Shown in pieces: positions 18,387-27,052 of a stretch of 64,000 nt of DNA. Where the stretch lies: the NCBI GenBank assembly GCA_035555675.1, contig DATMGH010000067.1, positions 1 to 64,000 on the forward strand, written 5' to 3'. The notes beneath the pieces are model-generated. The model was not told the DNA's origin. It did no database searches and saw only the letters and a program-made list of their open reading frames with translations. Position numbers and translations under genes: made by a program. Origin of the DNA: Solirubrobacter sp035555675. GTDB taxonomy: Bacteria > Actinomycetota > Thermoleophilia > Solirubrobacterales > Solirubrobacteraceae. How positions within the stretch are numbered: position 1 is the stretch's first letter; the number at the start of each line of letters is the position of its first letter.

Positions 18387-19381
18387 TCCGGGTGCTGATC
18401 GCGGAGGACTCGGCCGTCACGCGCGAGTACCTGGAGTGGATCCTCGGGCAGGACCCCGAGCTCGAGGTCGCGGGCGTCGCGCACGACGGCGAGCAGGCGC
18501 TCGCGCTCGCCGAGCGGCTCCGCCCGGACGTGATCCTGATGGACGTCCACATGCCGGTGCTCGACGGCTTCGACGCGACCCGGCTGATCATGGAGCGCGT
18601 CCCGACCCCGATCGTGATGGCCACGGCCAGCACCAGCCGCGCGTTCCAGGCGCTCGAGGCGGGTGCGCTCGTCCTGCTCGAGAAGCCGGGCGCGCCGTGG
18701 GAGGAGGGCAGCGCGGCCGCGGCCGACGAGCTGGTCCGCACGGTCAAGCTGATGGCCGAGGTCAAGGTCGTCCGCCGCTGGGCGCCGCGCGGCAACGGCG
18801 CCCGCCGCCCGGCGCGCCTGGGCACGCCGCGCGTCGTCGCGGTCGGCGCGTCGACCGGCGGCCCGCAGGTGGTCTCCGCGATCCTGGGCGCGCTGCCGCG
18901 CCCGCTCGGCGTCCCGCTGCTGCTCGTCCAGCACATGTCGTACGGCTTCATCGACGGCTTCGTCGACTGGCTGGACTCGCGCGTGCCGGTGCCGGTCCGG
19001 GTCGCGAGCCCCGAGGTGCCGCTGACGCCCGGCACCGTGCACGTCGCCGGCGGCGGCCAGCACCTCACGCTCACGCGCGATGGCCACGTCACGCTCGACG
19101 ACGGCCCGGCGGTGAACGGGTTCCGCCCGTCGATCTCGCGCCTGTTCGACTCCGTCGCCGACGTCTACGGGCCCGATGCGGTCGGCGTCCTGCTGACCGG
19201 GATGGGCCGCGACGGCGCGGACGGCCTGCGCCGGATGCGCGACGCGGGCGCGCTGACGATCGCGCAGGACGCGGAGTCCAGTGTCGTGTTCGGCATGCCG
19301 GGCGAGGCGGTGCGGCTGGACGCGGCCGCCGAGGTGCTCCCGCCGCCCGCGATCGTCGACACGTTGCGGAGGCTGGCATGA
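18383..19381 (+). CDS. cheB: CheB receptor methylesterase
   Basis: 332 residues: receiver domain (D54 in MDVHMP) followed by the methylesterase domain with the catalytic triad S157 (GASTGGP), H184 (VQHM) and D277 (GMGRDGA), matching the spacing in enteric CheB. It removes receptor methyl groups and gives adaptation against CheR. In Wsp systems the equivalent is WspF. ATGA overlaps join it to cheA and to the following kinase gene. Confidence 0.95.
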   Translation: MIRVLIAEDSAVTREYLEWILGQDPELEVAGVAHDGEQALALAERLRPDVILMDVHMPVLDGFDATRLIMERVPTPIVMATASTSRAFQALEAGALVLLEKPGAPWEEGSAAAADELVRTVKLMAEVKVVRRWAPRGNGARRPARLGTPRVVAVGASTGGPQVVSAILGALPRPLGVPLLLVQHMSYGFIDGFVDWLDSRVPVPVRVASPEVPLTPGTVHVAGGGQHLTLTRDGHVTLDDGPAVNGFRPSISRLFDSVADVYGPDAVGVLLTGMGRDGADGLRRMRDAGALTIAQDAESSVVFGMPGEAVRLDAAAEVLPPPAIVDTLRRLA

Positions 19382-21714
19382 GCGACATCCTGGTCGTCGA
19401 GGACAGCCGCACGCAGGCCGAGCAGCTGGTCCACCTGCTGCGCGAGGCGGGCCACGAGGTGCGCGCCGCGGGCGACGGGATCCAGGCGCTCGCGTTGGCG
19501 CGCAAGCGGCCGCCGGGCCTGGTACTGACGGACGTCGTGATGCCGCGCATGGACGGCTACGAGCTGTGCCGCATCATCAAGGCCGACCCGGAGCTCAGCC
19601 GCACGCCCGTGATCCTGCTCACGTCCCTGTCGAGCCCGCAGGACGTGACCGACGGCCTGGCCTGCGGGGCGGACAACTTCGTGCGCAAGCCGTACGAGCC
19701 GGCGTCGCTGCTGGCGCGCGTGTCGCGCGCGCTGGTCGACCGCGTGCCGGCGCCGGTCGGCGCCGCGCCCGAGCGCGTGCTGGACTTCCTGTTCTCGACG
19801 TTCGAGGAGACCGTCCACCTCGACGGCGAGCTGACGCGCTCCTACCGGTCGCTGGACCTGCTGTACCGGCTCGGCGAGGGCCTCAACCGCTGCGTCAACG
19901 AGCGCGAGGTGGTGCTGGAGACGCTCGCCCGCGCGCAGGAGCTGCCGGACGTGCACGGCGCGTGGATCGAGATGGCGGGCGAGCGCCTCGCGGGCGCGGC
20001 CGGGTCCTGCGCGGGCATCGACCGGCTCGCGGACGCGCCGCGCGCGGACTTCGGCATCGCGCTGCAGAGCGGGCACCACGTGCTCGGCGTCCTGCAGCTG
20101 GTCGGCCCGGACGAGCGGCTGCTCGACGACGACGAGCTGCGCACGCTGGAGACGTTCGGCACGCAGGTCGGCACCGCGCTCGAGCGCGTGCTGCTCCAGC
20201 AGCACCTCGAGCGCCGCGTGCGCGAGCGCACGTCCGAGCTGTCGGCGGAGGTCGCGGCGCGCCTGCGCGCCGAGGAGGCGCTGCGGGCGATGGCGGCGAT
20301 CGTCGAGTCGGCGGACGACGCGATGGTGCGGCTCGGGCCGGACGGGCGGATCGAGACCTGGAACCGCGCCGCCGCCCGCCTGTACGGCTACGTCGCCGAC
20401 GAGGCGGTCGGCAGCTCGATCGAGCTGGTGGTCGCGCCCGAGCACGTGCGCGAGACGCGCGAGATGGTCGGCCGCGCCGCCTGGGGCGAGTCGATCCAGG
20501 GTCACGAGACCGTGCGGCTGCGCCGCGACGGCGCCGAGGTCGAGGTCAGCCTCACGCTCTCGCCCGTGCGCGACGCGGACGGCGCGATCGTCGCCGTGGC
20601 CGAGATCGCGCGCGACATCACCGCCCGCCGCGAGCTGGAGCGCGCCCTGCTGCAGTCGCAGAAGCTCGAGTCGGTCGGGCGCCTGGCCGGCGGCATCGCG
20701 CACGACTTCAACAACCTGCTCACGGGCGTGATCGGCTTCTCGGAGCTGGCGCTCGCGCGGATGGGACCGGACGACCCGATGCGCACGCTGGTGGAGGAGG
20801 CGCGGCGGGCGGGCGAGCGCGCGACCGAGCTGACGCAGCGGCTGCTCGCGTTCGGGCGCCGCCAGACGCTGCGGCCGCGGCCGCTGGACCTCAACGCGGT
20901 GGTCGGCGGGCTCGAGCCGCTGCTGGCGCGGCTGATCGGCGCGCAGGTCGAGCTGGTGTTCGAGCTGGCCGGCGAGCCGTGCCCGCTGGTCGCCGACCGC
21001 GGGCAGCTCGAGCAGGTCGTTATGAACCTGGCGATCAACGCCCGCGACGCGATGGACGGGCGCGGGCGGCTGACGATCGCGGTTGGCGCCGAGCCGGACG
21101 CGGTGCGGCTCGCGGTCACCGACACCGGCACGGGCATGGACGCCGAGACCCGCGCGCAGATCTTCGAGCCGTTCTTCACCACCAAGCCCGAGGGCAAGGG
21201 GACGGGGCTCGGGCTCTCGACCGTGTTCGGGATCGTCCAGCAGAGCGGCGGCACGATCGCGGTCGAGAGCGCGGTCGGCCGCGGCACCACGTTCGTGATC
21301 CGGCTGCCGCGCGGCGGGGACGTCGCCGCGGCGGCCGCGGAGCCCCGCGCGAAGGCGGTCGCCGCCCGCGGGACCGGGCGCGTGCTGGTGGTCGAAGACG
21401 ACGAGTCGGTGCGCGCGCTGCTGCGCGGGGTGCTGGTCAGCGCGGGCTACGACGTCCGGCTCGCGGCCGACCCGGCGGAGGCGCTCGCGGGCCCGGACGC
21501 CGATCTGGTGATCACCGACATGCTGATGCCGGGCATGAACGGCCGCGAGCTGGCGGAGCGGCTGCTGGACCGCGCTCCCGGCGTGCGCGTGCTGTTCATC
21601 TCGGGCTACACGGGCGAGGATCTGGCACTGGACGACGGCGTCCGCTTCCTGCCGAAGCCGTTCACGCCGAGCGAGCTGCTCGAACAGGTGCGGGCGATCC
21701 TCGACGACGCCTAG
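19378..21714 (+). CDS. hybrid histidine kinase REC-GAF-PAS-HisKA-HATPase-REC
   Basis: 778 residues, soluble. Order: N-terminal receiver (D52 in TDVVMP), GAF-like domain (about 150-285), coiled coil, PAS (about 300-420), HisKA with H442 in GIAHDFNNLL, HATPase (NLAINARDAM, DTGTGMD, GTGLGLSTV) and a C-terminal receiver (D714 in TDMLMP). It occupies the place of WspR, whose own receiver is followed by a GGDEF domain, so the natural reading is that CheA phosphorylates the N-terminal receiver and thereby gates the kinase. Its downstream target is not encoded next to it. Confidence 0.9.
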   Translation: MSDILVVEDSRTQAEQLVHLLREAGHEVRAAGDGIQALALARKRPPGLVLTDVVMPRMDGYELCRIIKADPELSRTPVILLTSLSSPQDVTDGLACGADNFVRKPYEPASLLARVSRALVDRVPAPVGAAPERVLDFLFSTFEETVHLDGELTRSYRSLDLLYRLGEGLNRCVNEREVVLETLARAQELPDVHGAWIEMAGERLAGAAGSCAGIDRLADAPRADFGIALQSGHHVLGVLQLVGPDERLLDDDELRTLETFGTQVGTALERVLLQQHLERRVRERTSELSAEVAARLRAEEALRAMAAIVESADDAMVRLGPDGRIETWNRAAARLYGYVADEAVGSSIELVVAPEHVRETREMVGRAAWGESIQGHETVRLRRDGAEVEVSLTLSPVRDADGAIVAVAEIARDITARRELERALLQSQKLESVGRLAGGIAHDFNNLLTGVIGFSELALARMGPDDPMRTLVEEARRAGERATELTQRLLAFGRRQTLRPRPLDLNAVVGGLEPLLARLIGAQVELVFELAGEPCPLVADRGQLEQVVMNLAINARDAMDGRGRLTIAVGAEPDAVRLAVTDTGTGMDAETRAQIFEPFFTTKPEGKGTGLGLSTVFGIVQQSGGTIAVESAVGRGTTFVIRLPRGGDVAAAAAEPRAKAVAARGTGRVLVVEDDESVRALLRGVLVSAGYDVRLAADPAEALAGPDADLVITDMLMPGMNGRELAERLLDRAPGVRVLFISGYTGEDLALDDGVRFLPKPFTPSELLEQVRAILDDA

Positions 21715-21717
21715 AAT
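21712..21717 (+). promoter_or_regulatory. TANNNT box before the comA-like gene
   Basis: TAGAAT, five of six matches to TATAAT, overlaps the stop of the kinase gene and ends 8 nt before the GTG at 21726. It supports that GTG as a leaderless start. Confidence 0.4.
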
Positions 21718-21725
21718 CTGTCGGA

Positions 21726-22550
21726 GTGGACGAACGTAATTGGCGACTCGACGGCGTCGGTCCGCCGCATGTGCCACGCCGCCGGATGCCGTCTTTCCTG
21801 GACCTGCCGGAGCGGACGGGCAAGCCGCGGCGGTTCGGGATCACGCACGTGATCGATCGCGGGATCTCCCCGCTGGCGCTGGAGTCGCTGCTCGTCACCG
21901 CCGGCGAGCACATCGACATGATCAAGCTCGGCTGGGGCACCGCGTACGTGACCGGCGCGGTCGCGGACAAGGTGGCGATCTGCCGGGACGCGGGGATCGC
22001 CGTGTGCCCGGGCGGGACGCTGCTGGAGATCGCGGCGAGCCAGGGACGCATCGACCGCTACGTCGAGTGGCTGCACGAGCTGGGGATCGACCACGTCGAG
22101 GTCTCCAACGGCTCGCTGCCGCTGGAGCGTTCCCGCAAGGCGGAGCTGATCGCGTCGCTGGCGCGCGAGTTCACCGTGATCGCGGAGGTCGGGTCCAAGA
22201 CCGGGGTGGACCCGGTCGCCGACGACTGGTGCACGGAGATGCTGAGCGACCTGGCGGCCGGCGCGGCGCTGGTGATCGCCGAGGGGCGCGAGAGCGGGAC
22301 CGTCGGGCTGTTCGACGCGACCGGCGCCGTGCACGGCGACCTGGTCGACGCGATCCTGCACGCGGTCGGTCAGCAGACCGTGATCTTCGAAGCGCCGCAG
22401 CGCGCGCAGCAGGCGTGGCTGCTGCGGCGCGTGGGGCCGAACGCGAACCTGGGGAACATCGGCGTCGAGGACGTGATCGCGCTGGAGACGCTGCGGCTCG
22501 GCCTGCGGTTCGACACGCTCGACCTGCTGCCTCAGCGCACGGCGCGCTGA
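21726..22550 (+). CDS. comA: phosphosulfolactate synthase (ComA family)
   Basis: The family adds sulfite to phosphoenolpyruvate to give (R)-phosphosulfolactate, first step of coenzyme M synthesis in methanogens and of sulfolactate formation in Bacillus. From the GTG at 21726 it has 274 residues; an ATG at 21786 would give 254 and begins nearer the conserved LPERTGKPR. The TIM-barrel landmarks IDMIKLGWGTAYV, GGTLLEIAASQGR, HVEVSNGSLPL, VIAEVGSKTG and LVIAEGRESG are typical of ComA. It stands alone on the plus strand and overlaps the end of a minus-strand lyase gene by 19 nt. Confidence 0.88.
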   Translation: MDERNWRLDGVGPPHVPRRRMPSFLDLPERTGKPRRFGITHVIDRGISPLALESLLVTAGEHIDMIKLGWGTAYVTGAVADKVAICRDAGIAVCPGGTLLEIAASQGRIDRYVEWLHELGIDHVEVSNGSLPLERSRKAELIASLAREFTVIAEVGSKTGVDPVADDWCTEMLSDLAAGAALVIAEGRESGTVGLFDATGAVHGDLVDAILHAVGQQTVIFEAPQRAQQAWLLRRVGPNANLGNIGVEDVIALETLRLGLRFDTLDLLPQRTAR

Positions 22551-24094
22551 AGCAGCTCGCGCTCGGCCGCGGCGAGGTCGTCGCGGCGCGTGCGGTTGAG
22601 CGCCGCGGCCGCCTCGATCGCGCGCCGCGTCGCGTCGAGCATCGCGTCCATGGGTGCGGGGGCGGCGCCGCCGAGGGTGGTGCGGGTGGCCAGCGTCTCG
22701 TCGAGGTCGAGCTCGATCGGCGCGTGCGCCGCGATCGCGCGGCCGACCTCGCGGTACGCGGAGCGGTAGTCGAGGCCGGTCTCGAGGCTGATCAGCTCGG
22801 CCTGGTCGGCGGCGAGCACCTCGGGGTGCTCCTCCAGCGCGCGCCGGCAGGCGGCGCGGTCGATCGTCAGGCTCTCCGCGGTCGCCGCCGCGAGGTCGAG
22901 CAGCTTCGCCGCGCGCTCGACGGTCCCCGCGACCTCGCCGTACGCGTACAGCAGGTTGTCCGTGCGGCCGGACGGCGTGCGCTGCGTGGCCAGGACGCCG
23001 GTCGCGCGGCCGAGCAGCGTGCTCGCGCCGCCGCGGATGACGACGAGCGCGTACGGGTTGCGCTTCTGTGGCATCAGGGCGCTGGCGCGGCAGAGCGCGT
23101 CCCCGATGCGCAGGAGGTGGAACTCGTCGCTGCCGTAGATCTCGACGTCCTCGGCGAAGCGGCTGGCGGTCGTCGCGGCGGTCGCGGCGTGCCAGGCGGC
23201 TTCGGTGAACGGGTCGGTCTGCCACATCGCGTCGCGCGTGTGGGGGATGGGGGCGGCGAAGCCGAGGGCGGCGGCGAGCTGGGCGCGGTCGAGTGCGAAG
23301 CGCGAGCCGTTGACGCCGCCGGCGCCGGCCGGGCTGCGGTTGGTGTGCGCGAAGTCGTCGGCGGTGCGGGCCGCGTCGCGGATCGCCGGGTACGCGTGCG
23401 AGAGCAGCCAGTGGCCGGCGGTCGTCGGCTGGGCGGCCTGCAGGTACGTGTAGTCGGGCATCGGCGTGTCGCGCTCGTCGGCGGCCCGGGTGACGAGCGC
23501 GTGCGCGAAGCGCAGCGTGGCCTGCTCGAGGTCGAGCAGGCGGTCGCGGAGGGCGATCCGGAACGCGATCCGCCCCGCTTCCCGGCGCGGACGGCCCGCG
23601 TTGAGCCAGCCGGCGGCGGTGCCGATCCGCTCCTCGAGCGCGCGCTCGCGGACGTTGACGAGGTCGCCGTAGCGGGGGTCCGCGACGTCCGGGTCGGCGT
23701 CGAGGAGGTCCTTGAGCGCAGCTTTGAGCGCGGTGGCGTCCTCGCGCGGGATCGCCTGGGCGTGCTCGAGCGCGAGCACGTGCGCGAGGTCGGAGAGCCC
23801 CAGCCCGCGGTGCAGCAGCCGCGCGTCGTCGAGCTCGAGCTCGTACCCGGCGGCCACGAGCTCCGGCGCGGGCCCGCTCCGCACCCGCGCCTCTGCGCCC
23901 AGGTAGCCGGGGGGAGGCGCCGCCGCGCCGCCGCCGCCCGCCCGCGCCGACCCGCCGCCCGCCGCGTCGCCGCCGCGCGCCTGGCCGCCGTCCGCCGCGT
24001 CGCCGCCGCGCGCCTCGTCGCCGCTCACCGTGTCGCCCGCACGCGCCTGGCCGCCGCCCGCCGCGTCGCCCGCGCGCGCCTCGCCGCCGCTCAC
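22532..24094 (-). CDS. argininosuccinate lyase-like protein (aspartase/fumarase superfamily)
   Basis: 520 residues from a GTG in a GTGA overlap with the upstream lyase gene. The first 45-50 residues are a Gly/Ala/Asp repeat encoded by 33-bp tandem units; a GTG just before RSGPAPELV would give a form without it. Superfamily signatures are present: AGGVNGSRFALDR, QAAQPTTAGHWLL and SALMPQKRNP, with the putative catalytic serine S338 kept. The usual ASL TH-L-Q motif reads TYLQ (Y217 replaces the conserved His), so it is probably not a true argininosuccinate lyase. Last gene of the minus-strand operon. Confidence 0.8.
   Translation of the reverse strand: MSGGEARAGDAAGGGQARAGDTVSGDEARGGDAADGGQARGGDAAGGGSARAGGGGAAAPPPGYLGAEARVRSGPAPELVAAGYELELDDARLLHRGLGLSDLAHVLALEHAQAIPREDATALKAALKDLLDADPDVADPRYGDLVNVRERALEERIGTAAGWLNAGRPRREAGRIAFRIALRDRLLDLEQATLRFAHALVTRAADERDTPMPDYTYLQAAQPTTAGHWLLSHAYPAIRDAARTADDFAHTNRSPAGAGGVNGSRFALDRAQLAAALGFAAPIPHTRDAMWQTDPFTEAAWHAATAATTASRFAEDVEIYGSDEFHLLRIGDALCRASALMPQKRNPYALVVIRGGASTLLGRATGVLATQRTPSGRTDNLLYAYGEVAGTVERAAKLLDLAAATAESLTIDRAACRRALEEHPEVLAADQAELISLETGLDYRSAYREVGRAIAAHAPIELDLDETLATRTTLGGAAPAPMDAMLDATRRAIEAAAALNRTRRDDLAAAERELLQRAVR
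23961..24092. repeat. 33-bp tandem repeat, 4 copies, in a lyase gene 5' end
   Basis: Four adjacent 33-bp units (23961-23993, 23994-24026, 24027-24059, 24060-24092) encode 11-residue repeats of the type GG-x-ARAGDAA at the N-terminus of the argininosuccinate lyase-like protein. The last unit covers the overlap with the upstream lyase gene. Unit phase keeps the reading frame. Confidence 0.85.
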
Positions 24095-25440
24095 CGCGCG
24101 CGTCCCCGCGCGACGACGGCGTCCACGATCGCTCCCGCGGCGCCCAGCGCGCGCTCGGGGCGCAGGAGCGCGGCCAGCTCGTCGCCCGGCAACGCCGCCG
24201 CGATCTCGGCGTCCGCCGCCAGCGCCGCTTCGAGCGTCACCCCCGCCTCCTGCCCGGCCAGCGCGGCCCGGTGGACGAGCTCGTGCGCGCGGTGCTTGCC
24301 GACGCACGCCGCGAGCGCGAGCATCGCCGGCTCGGCGAGCACGTAGCCGCGCTGCGCGTTGAGGTTCGCGCGCATGCGGTCCGCGTCCACGCGCAGGCCC
24401 TCGACCAGCTCGCGGCCCAGCGCCAGCGCGGTCGCCGCCGCCGCGGACGCCTGCGGGACCAGCGCCCACTCGGTCTTCCAGGCCGCGCCGTCGCGCTCGT
24501 GCTCGCCGACGAGCCCTTCGAGCGCGAGCCCGGCGTGCGCGCGCACGACCCGCGCGAGCGTCCACAGGTGCTCGGAGCGCTCCGGGTTGCGTTTCTGCGG
24601 CATCGTGATGCTGCCGACCACGCCCGCGGTCGGCGCTTCGGAGACCTCGCCGATCTCGGCCCGCTGGAGGTTGTAGACCTCGTTGCCGAGCTTCGCGAGC
24701 GTGCCGGTGATCAGCGCGAGCAGCGTCGCGTACTCGGCGACGCGGTCGCGCGCGGTCAGCCAGCTCACGTCCGGGACGCCCAGGCCGAGCCGTGCCAGCA
24801 GCCGCCGCTGCAGTTCCGGGCCGTCCTCGCCCCACGCCGAGAGCGTGCCGACCGCGCCGGCGAGCTGGCCGACCGCGAGCCGCGGCTCGGCCTCGTCCAC
24901 CCGGTCGAGATGCCGGCGCACCTCCGCGGCCCAGACCGCGGCCTTGAAGCCGAACGTGATCGGCAGCCCCGGTTGGCCGTGCGTGCGGCCGAGCATCACC
25001 GTGTCGCGGTGGCGCTCCGCCAGATCCAGCAGCGCCGCCTCGACCGCGCGCAGCTCCCGGCGCGCGATCCCCAGCACGTCGCGCATCACCAGCCCGAACC
25101 ACGTGTCGGTCACGTCCTGCACGGTCGCGCCGTAGTAGATCCACTCGGCCGCCTCAGGCCCGAGGCCGCGGCGCAGGACGCGGATCAGGCCGAGCGTCGA
25201 GTGCCCGCTGGCGCGCGTCTCCTCCCCGACGGCCGCGAGGTCCACGTCGCCGTCGAGCCGCGCCAGCTCCTCCGCGGCGCCAGCCGGGATGACGCCCAGC
25301 TCGCCCTGGACGGCCGCCAGCGCGGCGATGATCCGCACCCACGCACGCGTGCGTCCCGCGTCGCCGAGCAGCGCGCGGGTCTCGTCCGTCGCCCACAGGT
25401 GCCCGTAGATCGCCGAGTCGGCGAGGTCGATCCCGCTCAC
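24091..25440 (-). CDS. adenylosuccinate lyase/carboxymuconate cycloisomerase-like lyase
   Basis: 449 residues of the aspartase/fumarase superfamily. GATVQDVTDTW, GRTHGQPGLPITFG and the signature GSITMPQKRNP (catalytic serine about S277) place it with the PurB/PcaB branch. It lacks purine or protocatechuate neighbours, so its substrate is open. Such enzymes add or eliminate a group across a C-C bond next to a carboxylate. The GTG at 25440 is in a GTGA overlap with the upstream gene and follows AAAGGA by 8 nt. Next to a second superfamily member and opposite a ComA gene. Confidence 0.85.
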   Translation of the reverse strand: MSGIDLADSAIYGHLWATDETRALLGDAGRTRAWVRIIAALAAVQGELGVIPAGAAEELARLDGDVDLAAVGEETRASGHSTLGLIRVLRRGLGPEAAEWIYYGATVQDVTDTWFGLVMRDVLGIARRELRAVEAALLDLAERHRDTVMLGRTHGQPGLPITFGFKAAVWAAEVRRHLDRVDEAEPRLAVGQLAGAVGTLSAWGEDGPELQRRLLARLGLGVPDVSWLTARDRVAEYATLLALITGTLAKLGNEVYNLQRAEIGEVSEAPTAGVVGSITMPQKRNPERSEHLWTLARVVRAHAGLALEGLVGEHERDGAAWKTEWALVPQASAAAATALALGRELVEGLRVDADRMRANLNAQRGYVLAEPAMLALAACVGKHRAHELVHRAALAGQEAGVTLEAALAADAEIAAALPGDELAALLRPERALGAAGAIVDAVVARGRAR

Positions 25441-26291
25441 GCCGCCAATCCTTTCAGCGCCTCCCGGACTTCCTCCAGCGACGCGCCCCACGGCACGATT
25501 GTGCGCGCGCCGTCGCGCTCGACGCCGCGCTCGCGCAGGCAGCACTTGAGCAGCGTCGGCCGCGGGTCGTGGTCGCGCAGGAGCGGGCAGAAGTCGACGC
25601 GGGCGGCGGGCTCGCGGCCGTACAGCGCGTGGTGGATCTGGCGCGAGCGCTCGCAGCCCACCAGCGTCCAGTCGGCCGCTGCGGGCGGCCCGGCGTCGAG
25701 GAAGTCCACGCGCGCGTCGAGGTCCAGCCCCGCGCAGCGGCACGGGAACAGGTAGTGGCCGGCGGGGTGCGACAGCGCCAGCTCGCGCAGGTCGATCGCG
25801 ACGAAGTCCAGCGCGACCGGCGGGAGGTCCTCGTCGAAGTCGAGCACGTTCTGCGCCATGTCGAGCAGCTTCGGCGGGTACGGCGGGACGACCTCGACCA
25901 CGCGGATGTGGACCGGCGCGGGCGCGTAGATGAAGTTGACGTGCTGGTAGCGGCCCTCGACGACGGTCACGAGCGCGCCCGGGTCCGCCACGCGTGCGAT
26001 CTGGCTCGCGTTGCCGGTGTCCACCGTGGGCGCGCGCACGAACGCGACGTCCTCCGGGCCCGCCAGGACGCGCGCGTCGCGCACGTCGGTGAGGATGCCG
26101 TCGCCGTCCGCGCGCTCGAGCTGCACGATCGCGCGCTTGTCGCCGTGCACCGCGACGATGAACTCGGTCCGCCGGTACACGCGCCGCGAGCGGACGTGGG
26201 ACAGCAGCGCGTCCGGCGCCAGCGAGGGCACCTCCTGCACGCTGACGCCGCGGTACGGGCGGGTGATGAAGTTGGGCTCGAGGTCCTTCAC
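25437..26291 (-). CDS. Cys-rich protein of unknown function
   Basis: 284 residues; I do not recognise the family. No signal peptide or membrane segment. Six cysteines cluster in the last third: C184 and C186 (CRC), C213 (VGCERSRQIH), C235 (FCPLL) and C250-C251 (KCC), a pattern that could bind Zn or an Fe-S cluster. The start chosen is the GTG at 26291 in a GTGA overlap with the DUF2877 gene; a GTG at 26318 would add nine residues. Its place between a carbamoyltransferase subunit and the two lyases suggests an enzyme or metal-dependent partner of the same pathway. Confidence 0.6.
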   Translation of the reverse strand: MKDLEPNFITRPYRGVSVQEVPSLAPDALLSHVRSRRVYRRTEFIVAVHGDKRAIVQLERADGDGILTDVRDARVLAGPEDVAFVRAPTVDTGNASQIARVADPGALVTVVEGRYQHVNFIYAPAPVHIRVVEVVPPYPPKLLDMAQNVLDFDEDLPPVALDFVAIDLRELALSHPAGHYLFPCRCAGLDLDARVDFLDAGPPAAADWTLVGCERSRQIHHALYGREPAARVDFCPLLRDHDPRPTLLKCCLRERGVERDGARTIVPWGASLEEVREALKGLAA

Positions 26292-27052
26292 GAGCACGCT
26301 CCGGCGGCCATGCCCCACAGGATCGCGTGTCCGGAGCTCGCGCCCCAGCGCGACAGCCCGCGCGCCCGCCGCCGTGCGGCGTCCGCGTCGCCGCCGCGCA
26401 CCGCCCGGAGCACCGCCGCCGCGGCCTCCGGCAGCTCACCGCGCACCGCGCAGCGCAGGTACGCGAGGCCGAGGGGGGAGCAGCGCTCGGCGATCAGCGT
26501 GCCTTCGGGGCGGCCCTCGGCGTGCCGCCACGCCGCGTAGCCCGCGAGCACGTCGTCGCCCGCGGGCGTCAGCCCCTCGCCGCGCCCGGCCAGTGCGAGC
26601 AGGGCCTCCGTGAGCTCCCCCTTTCGCAGCGCCGCGAGCCCGGAAATGAGCTCGGGCGGCACCGGCGGCGCGGCCTCCAGCGCCGCCGTCAGCGCCGTCC
26701 GCCAGCCGGGGGAGAGCGGCGGCGGCGCGAGCGCGAACGGCGGCGCCAGGCCTGAGAGGTCGACGCAAAGTGCCCCGACGTACAGGGCGGGCGGACGCGA
26801 CCCCCCGGCGACCACGGCCTCGTCACCCACCCGCAGCGGCGCGCGCTCCAGCCCCGTCACGGCCAAGGTCAATGGTCCGCGCGGCGCGCGCGGGATCGCC
26901 ACGAGCACCCACTCCTCCCCGAACCGCACGTAGCCGCCCGGGTGCAGCGCGAGCTCGACCCGGCCCGAACCTTCGAGCCGCACGCCCGCACCGGCCCAAA
27001 GAGCCCGGCCGGCGTGACGGGTGGAGTCAGTTTCCGTCCTGTGAGGCAACAT
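26288..27052 (-). CDS. DUF2877 protein, AllH/YlbF-like oxamate carbamoyltransferase subunit
   Basis: 254 residues from ATG 27052 (a TTG at 27070 is also in frame). The C-terminal half has the family run GRGEGLTPAGDDVLAGYAAW and the ending ARGLSRWGASSGHAILWG. In E. coli, YlbF (AllH), YlbE (AllG) and FdrA (AllF) together act as oxamate carbamoyltransferase in allantoin breakdown; all three types occur in this window. The gene overlaps the end of the DUF1116 gene by 26 nt, and its start lies inside a long inverted repeat. Confidence 0.75.
   Translation of the reverse strand: MLPHRTETDSTRHAGRALWAGAGVRLEGSGRVELALHPGGYVRFGEEWVLVAIPRAPRGPLTLAVTGLERAPLRVGDEAVVAGGSRPPALYVGALCVDLSGLAPPFALAPPPLSPGWRTALTAALEAAPPVPPELISGLAALRKGELTEALLALAGRGEGLTPAGDDVLAGYAAWRHAEGRPEGTLIAERCSPLGLAYLRCAVRGELPEAAAAVLRAVRGGDADAARRRARGLSRWGASSGHAILWGMAAGACS

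Noticed and set aside
22532..25440. Calling the two lyases argH and purB
   Set aside because: No arginine or purine genes nearby, active-site change in the ASL-like protein, and PurB-like sequence closer to the wider PurB/PcaB branch; housekeeping copies are probably elsewhere.
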